From Ascaphus truei (lineage: Eukaryota > Chordata > Amphibia > Anura > Ascaphidae), in assembly GCA_036426205.1 (NCBI GenBank), contig CM071574.1:11164099-11228098 (forward strand): DNA of 64,000 nucleotides, given 5' to 3'. Positions within the stretch are counted from its first letter, which is position 1, and the number at the start of each line of letters is the position of its first letter. The notes beneath the pieces were generated by a model, which saw nothing but the letters and a program-made list of their open reading frames with translations, was not told the origin of the DNA and searched no databases. The translations under genes were made by a program, and so were the position numbers. Of this stretch, positions 61,491 through 64,000 are shown piece by piece.

Positions 61491-61655
61491 CTGGCATCAG
61501 TCCAAACAATTCTTCTTTCAAAATGATCAACAGTGAGACCATTAGGCCAGGCTCCACTTTCCATATCTTTGTAAATGATCTTTCTTCCTGCACCACTCAT
61601 TGAGGCTGATTCAATGCGTGGAAAAGTAGCATCCCAGTCTGTCCAAAAAAGAAGG
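61491..61655 (-). CDS. LRP1B: LRP1B exon: YWTD beta-propeller repeat
   Basis: This 165-bp exon starts after a CTCCAG acceptor and ends before GTAATG. It translates as [19 protein letters not shown], continues with [20 protein letters not shown], and ends [15 protein letters not shown] plus the first two bases of an Arg codon. FWTD and VWTD are the YWTD-type signatures and WPNGLTVD is the usual inter-blade loop. Phase 2 on both sides fits the neighbouring exons. Confidence 0.95.
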
Positions 61656-63889
61656 CTGGAGCCAAGAAATAGATAGACTGATTACTGTGCAGCAATATGA
61701 AGAGGAGACATTACGTTACAAGATATTGCAGAGAAACATTCATAGACAGATTTTCCATGGACACCGCACCTACAAATGTTAGAAAGAACCCTTATAGAAA
61801 ATAGGACCCTTTGTTTATGCAATCAGATATTAATTGTAGGTTGGGATATATTTTAACAGGCCAACAAGACACAATTATATTTTACAGAGCTTCCAAAATA
61901 TCACAGGTTGCGCCTTCAATTGTTCTTTTTCTTCAAGGACACTTGAAGAAGAAATCTGCAATTAATAGGCGGTCGGGTATTCATATTTTGTTTAACACTA
62001 CAACAATAGAAAACCTGTGAGTGACAAAAACTGTTATTACAAAGAGAAAGTGGCGTTTTTATTGTGTGATTGATTACTATACTCTTTATTCTGTCATTTT
62101 GGGGATACCAATATACGGTACAGCACATAAAACCATCACACAGTACACTTGCTGTTCAATGTTCATGACACATCCAGGCATTTCTCAAATGTCTCTCATT
62201 CGTGAAATGGTAGGTATTGTGATTTATGAATTATCACAATAAAATAAAACCTATAAATATATTTACAGCGGGTAAATAGCCTTAAAGCTATTTATTGATT
62301 AAATGTATTAGCTGTAATGGTGTTACCATACAATATTTGCAAACTATGGGATAACAAAGTTTGAAGTCTGTTTAGGTTTCTAATATACATTAGAAAATCC
62401 TGTGAAATGTAAGATCTGTAAAACAAACTAAAATTCCATTAAAATCAACTGAGCCATTGAACAGCATTATCAAGATGATTTTCTTCAAACAGGGAATATC
62501 TAAAATGCTAGACTGAAAAGGTCAAGTACCACTTAATGTAAATGTCAGACAGAAGGAGAAGTTGTAATAACTCCTGTTCCTTATGAAACAGAGGGAGTAA
62601 GATGGCATCAGCTGAAGAAACAGGAGAACTAGCAGCATACAGTATGTATACATACTGTATGTAAAATAAACAGAAATTAGAATGTAATATGATATACTTT
62701 CAGTTACATAGTCTGTCTTAAGTATAATGTTTTGGAATTTAAACAAATATGTTTTATATTTTATTAAAATGTCCCAATAGATGTGATCTTTTTGAAGACC
62801 TGAACTGGAAGCCCAGGAGAAGGACTGTGTTAGCTTTACTATAGGGATTTAATACTTGTTCCAAGAAGTATGCCATTCCATTTACAGTAGTTAATGAATC
62901 TCCATGGCTCATTGTGATGTTGCCTTCATTTCCTGGCATGGCTTTCCAGGAGGAAAATATTATTTCTGCATGTCTTAATGACATAAATGCTAAGCTTGGG
63001 TCTAGTGGGTGTAAGATTAAGGCAGTCTTGCTCAATAAAATGCAATATTTCTAATACATCATTTGTTTTCCTGTAGACTTCACACTTTTTTTTTGCACGA
63101 CCTTACCTGAAAGCTCATCACACAAACATTTCACTATGGTATGGACATAAAAGTAACCTGCTGTATGCTGACTTTTCAATATATTTCCTTCAACAAACAA
63201 AATATTAAATATAATGAGGTACAATTGATCAAGGTGTGTAAACTTGATTAAGCAATTAAACGGACTGAACTGGCTGAATCATTAAGGTCTACTTCATTAA
63301 AGTTGAAGTCTCAATCACTTCAAGATCTACTTTGATCATCTGGAAAAGAAGCACACGTGACAAGCCAAGGCTTGTTGTGTCTAACCTGTTCTGTCCATGA
63401 AAAATAAACATATTGGAACCTCTCACTCATCATACTTAACTAACAGCATTTCAATTATTGTTCATAGTTAACTGATTATTGCTTACTGGGAACAACTAAA
63501 TAGATCTAAATTTCCAACAAAAATAATCTATATTTCAGCTCAGGAATCTCACATTATTTTCATCTCTAAAATAGTAACAGTATTAAATAGTTTTGTGATT
63601 TGATTTATTCAGGGAACCATTTAAGTGTGGATAATTAAGATGAATGCTTAACGTTAAGAGAATTTATCTTTAAGGGTCATATAAAATACTGAAACCATGA
63701 TGGCTAAGTCAGCCAATTAAATCCTTAATGTATGTGTATTTACTTATATGCAGAAATAAACACAGTGACAAATGGTTTAATGTCAGTCAGTAGACAAGTT
63801 GTTGATAATGCTTAGTACTAACTGAAGATTTTTAAAATTTTTAACAAATCTCAACATAATTAAAATTTCAGAAACAAATAGTAATTTAC
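61656..63889 (-). other. LRP1B intron
   Basis: AT-rich intron. A 93-codon open frame on the minus strand at 62754-63035 has no recognised similarity and lacks splice or propeller features, so I leave it unannotated as a gene. Nothing else was recognised. Confidence 0.8.
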
Positions 63890-64000
63890 CCATATCTAGG
63901 ATCCAAAGCAATAGCTCTAGGATGTTCCATACCACCTGCTAATAATGTCGATCTCATTTTGCCATCTAATTTAGCAACTTCAATTTGGTCCAAATTGCTG
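63890..64000 (-). CDS. LRP1B: LRP1B exon (partial, cut by window edge): beta-propeller segment
   Basis: The reverse strand reads [13 protein letters not shown], then [14 protein letters not shown], and stops at a GTAAAT donor. LRP1B is a giant type I membrane endocytic receptor of the LDL-receptor family; this stretch belongs to a YWTD beta-propeller in its N-terminal part. The exon ends in phase 2 (GG), completed by the first base of the exon at 61655. The 5' part lies outside the window. LRP1 is the close paralogue, but the wording of this and the following exons fits LRP1B better. Confidence 0.93.

Overview
The window looks like a stretch of a frog or related amphibian nuclear genome. It is AT-rich and full of TA/CA/CT microsatellites. 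It carries a DIRS-type tyrosine-recombinase retrotransposon, a full-length L1-clade LINE, CR1/L2-type LINEs, a Penelope-like element and many short inverted-repeat DNA transposons. The only host gene I recognise is LRP1B (low-density lipoprotein receptor-related protein 1B) on the minus strand. This rests on eight exons whose translations read continuously, keep intron phase and have AG/GT borders. The order is 63890-64000 (partial), 61491-61655, 60722-60966, 20996-21127, 19352-19579, 17169-17343, 14776-14870 and 9112-9261. Together they encode the end of one YWTD beta-propeller, an EGF-like module and most of the next propeller.

Layout. 1-9111 is intron beyond the last recognised exon; it holds simple repeats, small MITEs and a cluster of CpG-rich TGCGCATGCGC palindromes. 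9262-20995 alternates short exons with introns carrying MITEs and an L2-like LINE tail. 21128-60721 is one 39.6 kb intron that has absorbed nearly all large insertions. In plus-strand order these are: a decayed CR1/L2-type LINE (about 26176-31172) with its own 70-bp tandem 5' array and a later 768-bp solo LTR; a nest of hAT MITE plus palindromic element (33890-34632); Penelope-like terminal fragments; a 5'-truncated Penelope-like element with a GIY-YIG domain (41763 to about 50860) split by a full-length L1 (42929-49901, 16-bp target duplication); a DIRS element (about 51387-56947); and a decayed hAT transposase with L2/CR1 tails (58105-59800). 60967-63889 is ordinary intron.

The most interesting signal is a set of hammerhead-ribozyme-like motifs. 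The best, 42673-42711, lies in the 3' region of the Penelope-like element. It can form stem I (4 bp), stem II (3 bp), stem III (3 bp) and an intact CUGAUGA...GAAA core. Six or more degenerate relatives, many with a self-complementary ACGCGU/AAGCUU/ACGU stem III, are scattered over both strands. Other points: a probable 93-bp spliceosomal intron in the DIRS gag gene; a 2A-like GDIELN motif in the LINE broken by a one-base deletion; a 1.6-kb GC-rich spacer with tandem repeats and YY1-like sites between L1 ORF1 and ORF2; and a near-perfect 133-bp-arm palindrome. No tRNA, rRNA or CRISPR array was recognised. All calls were made by eye; family names rest on remembered motifs, not on searches.
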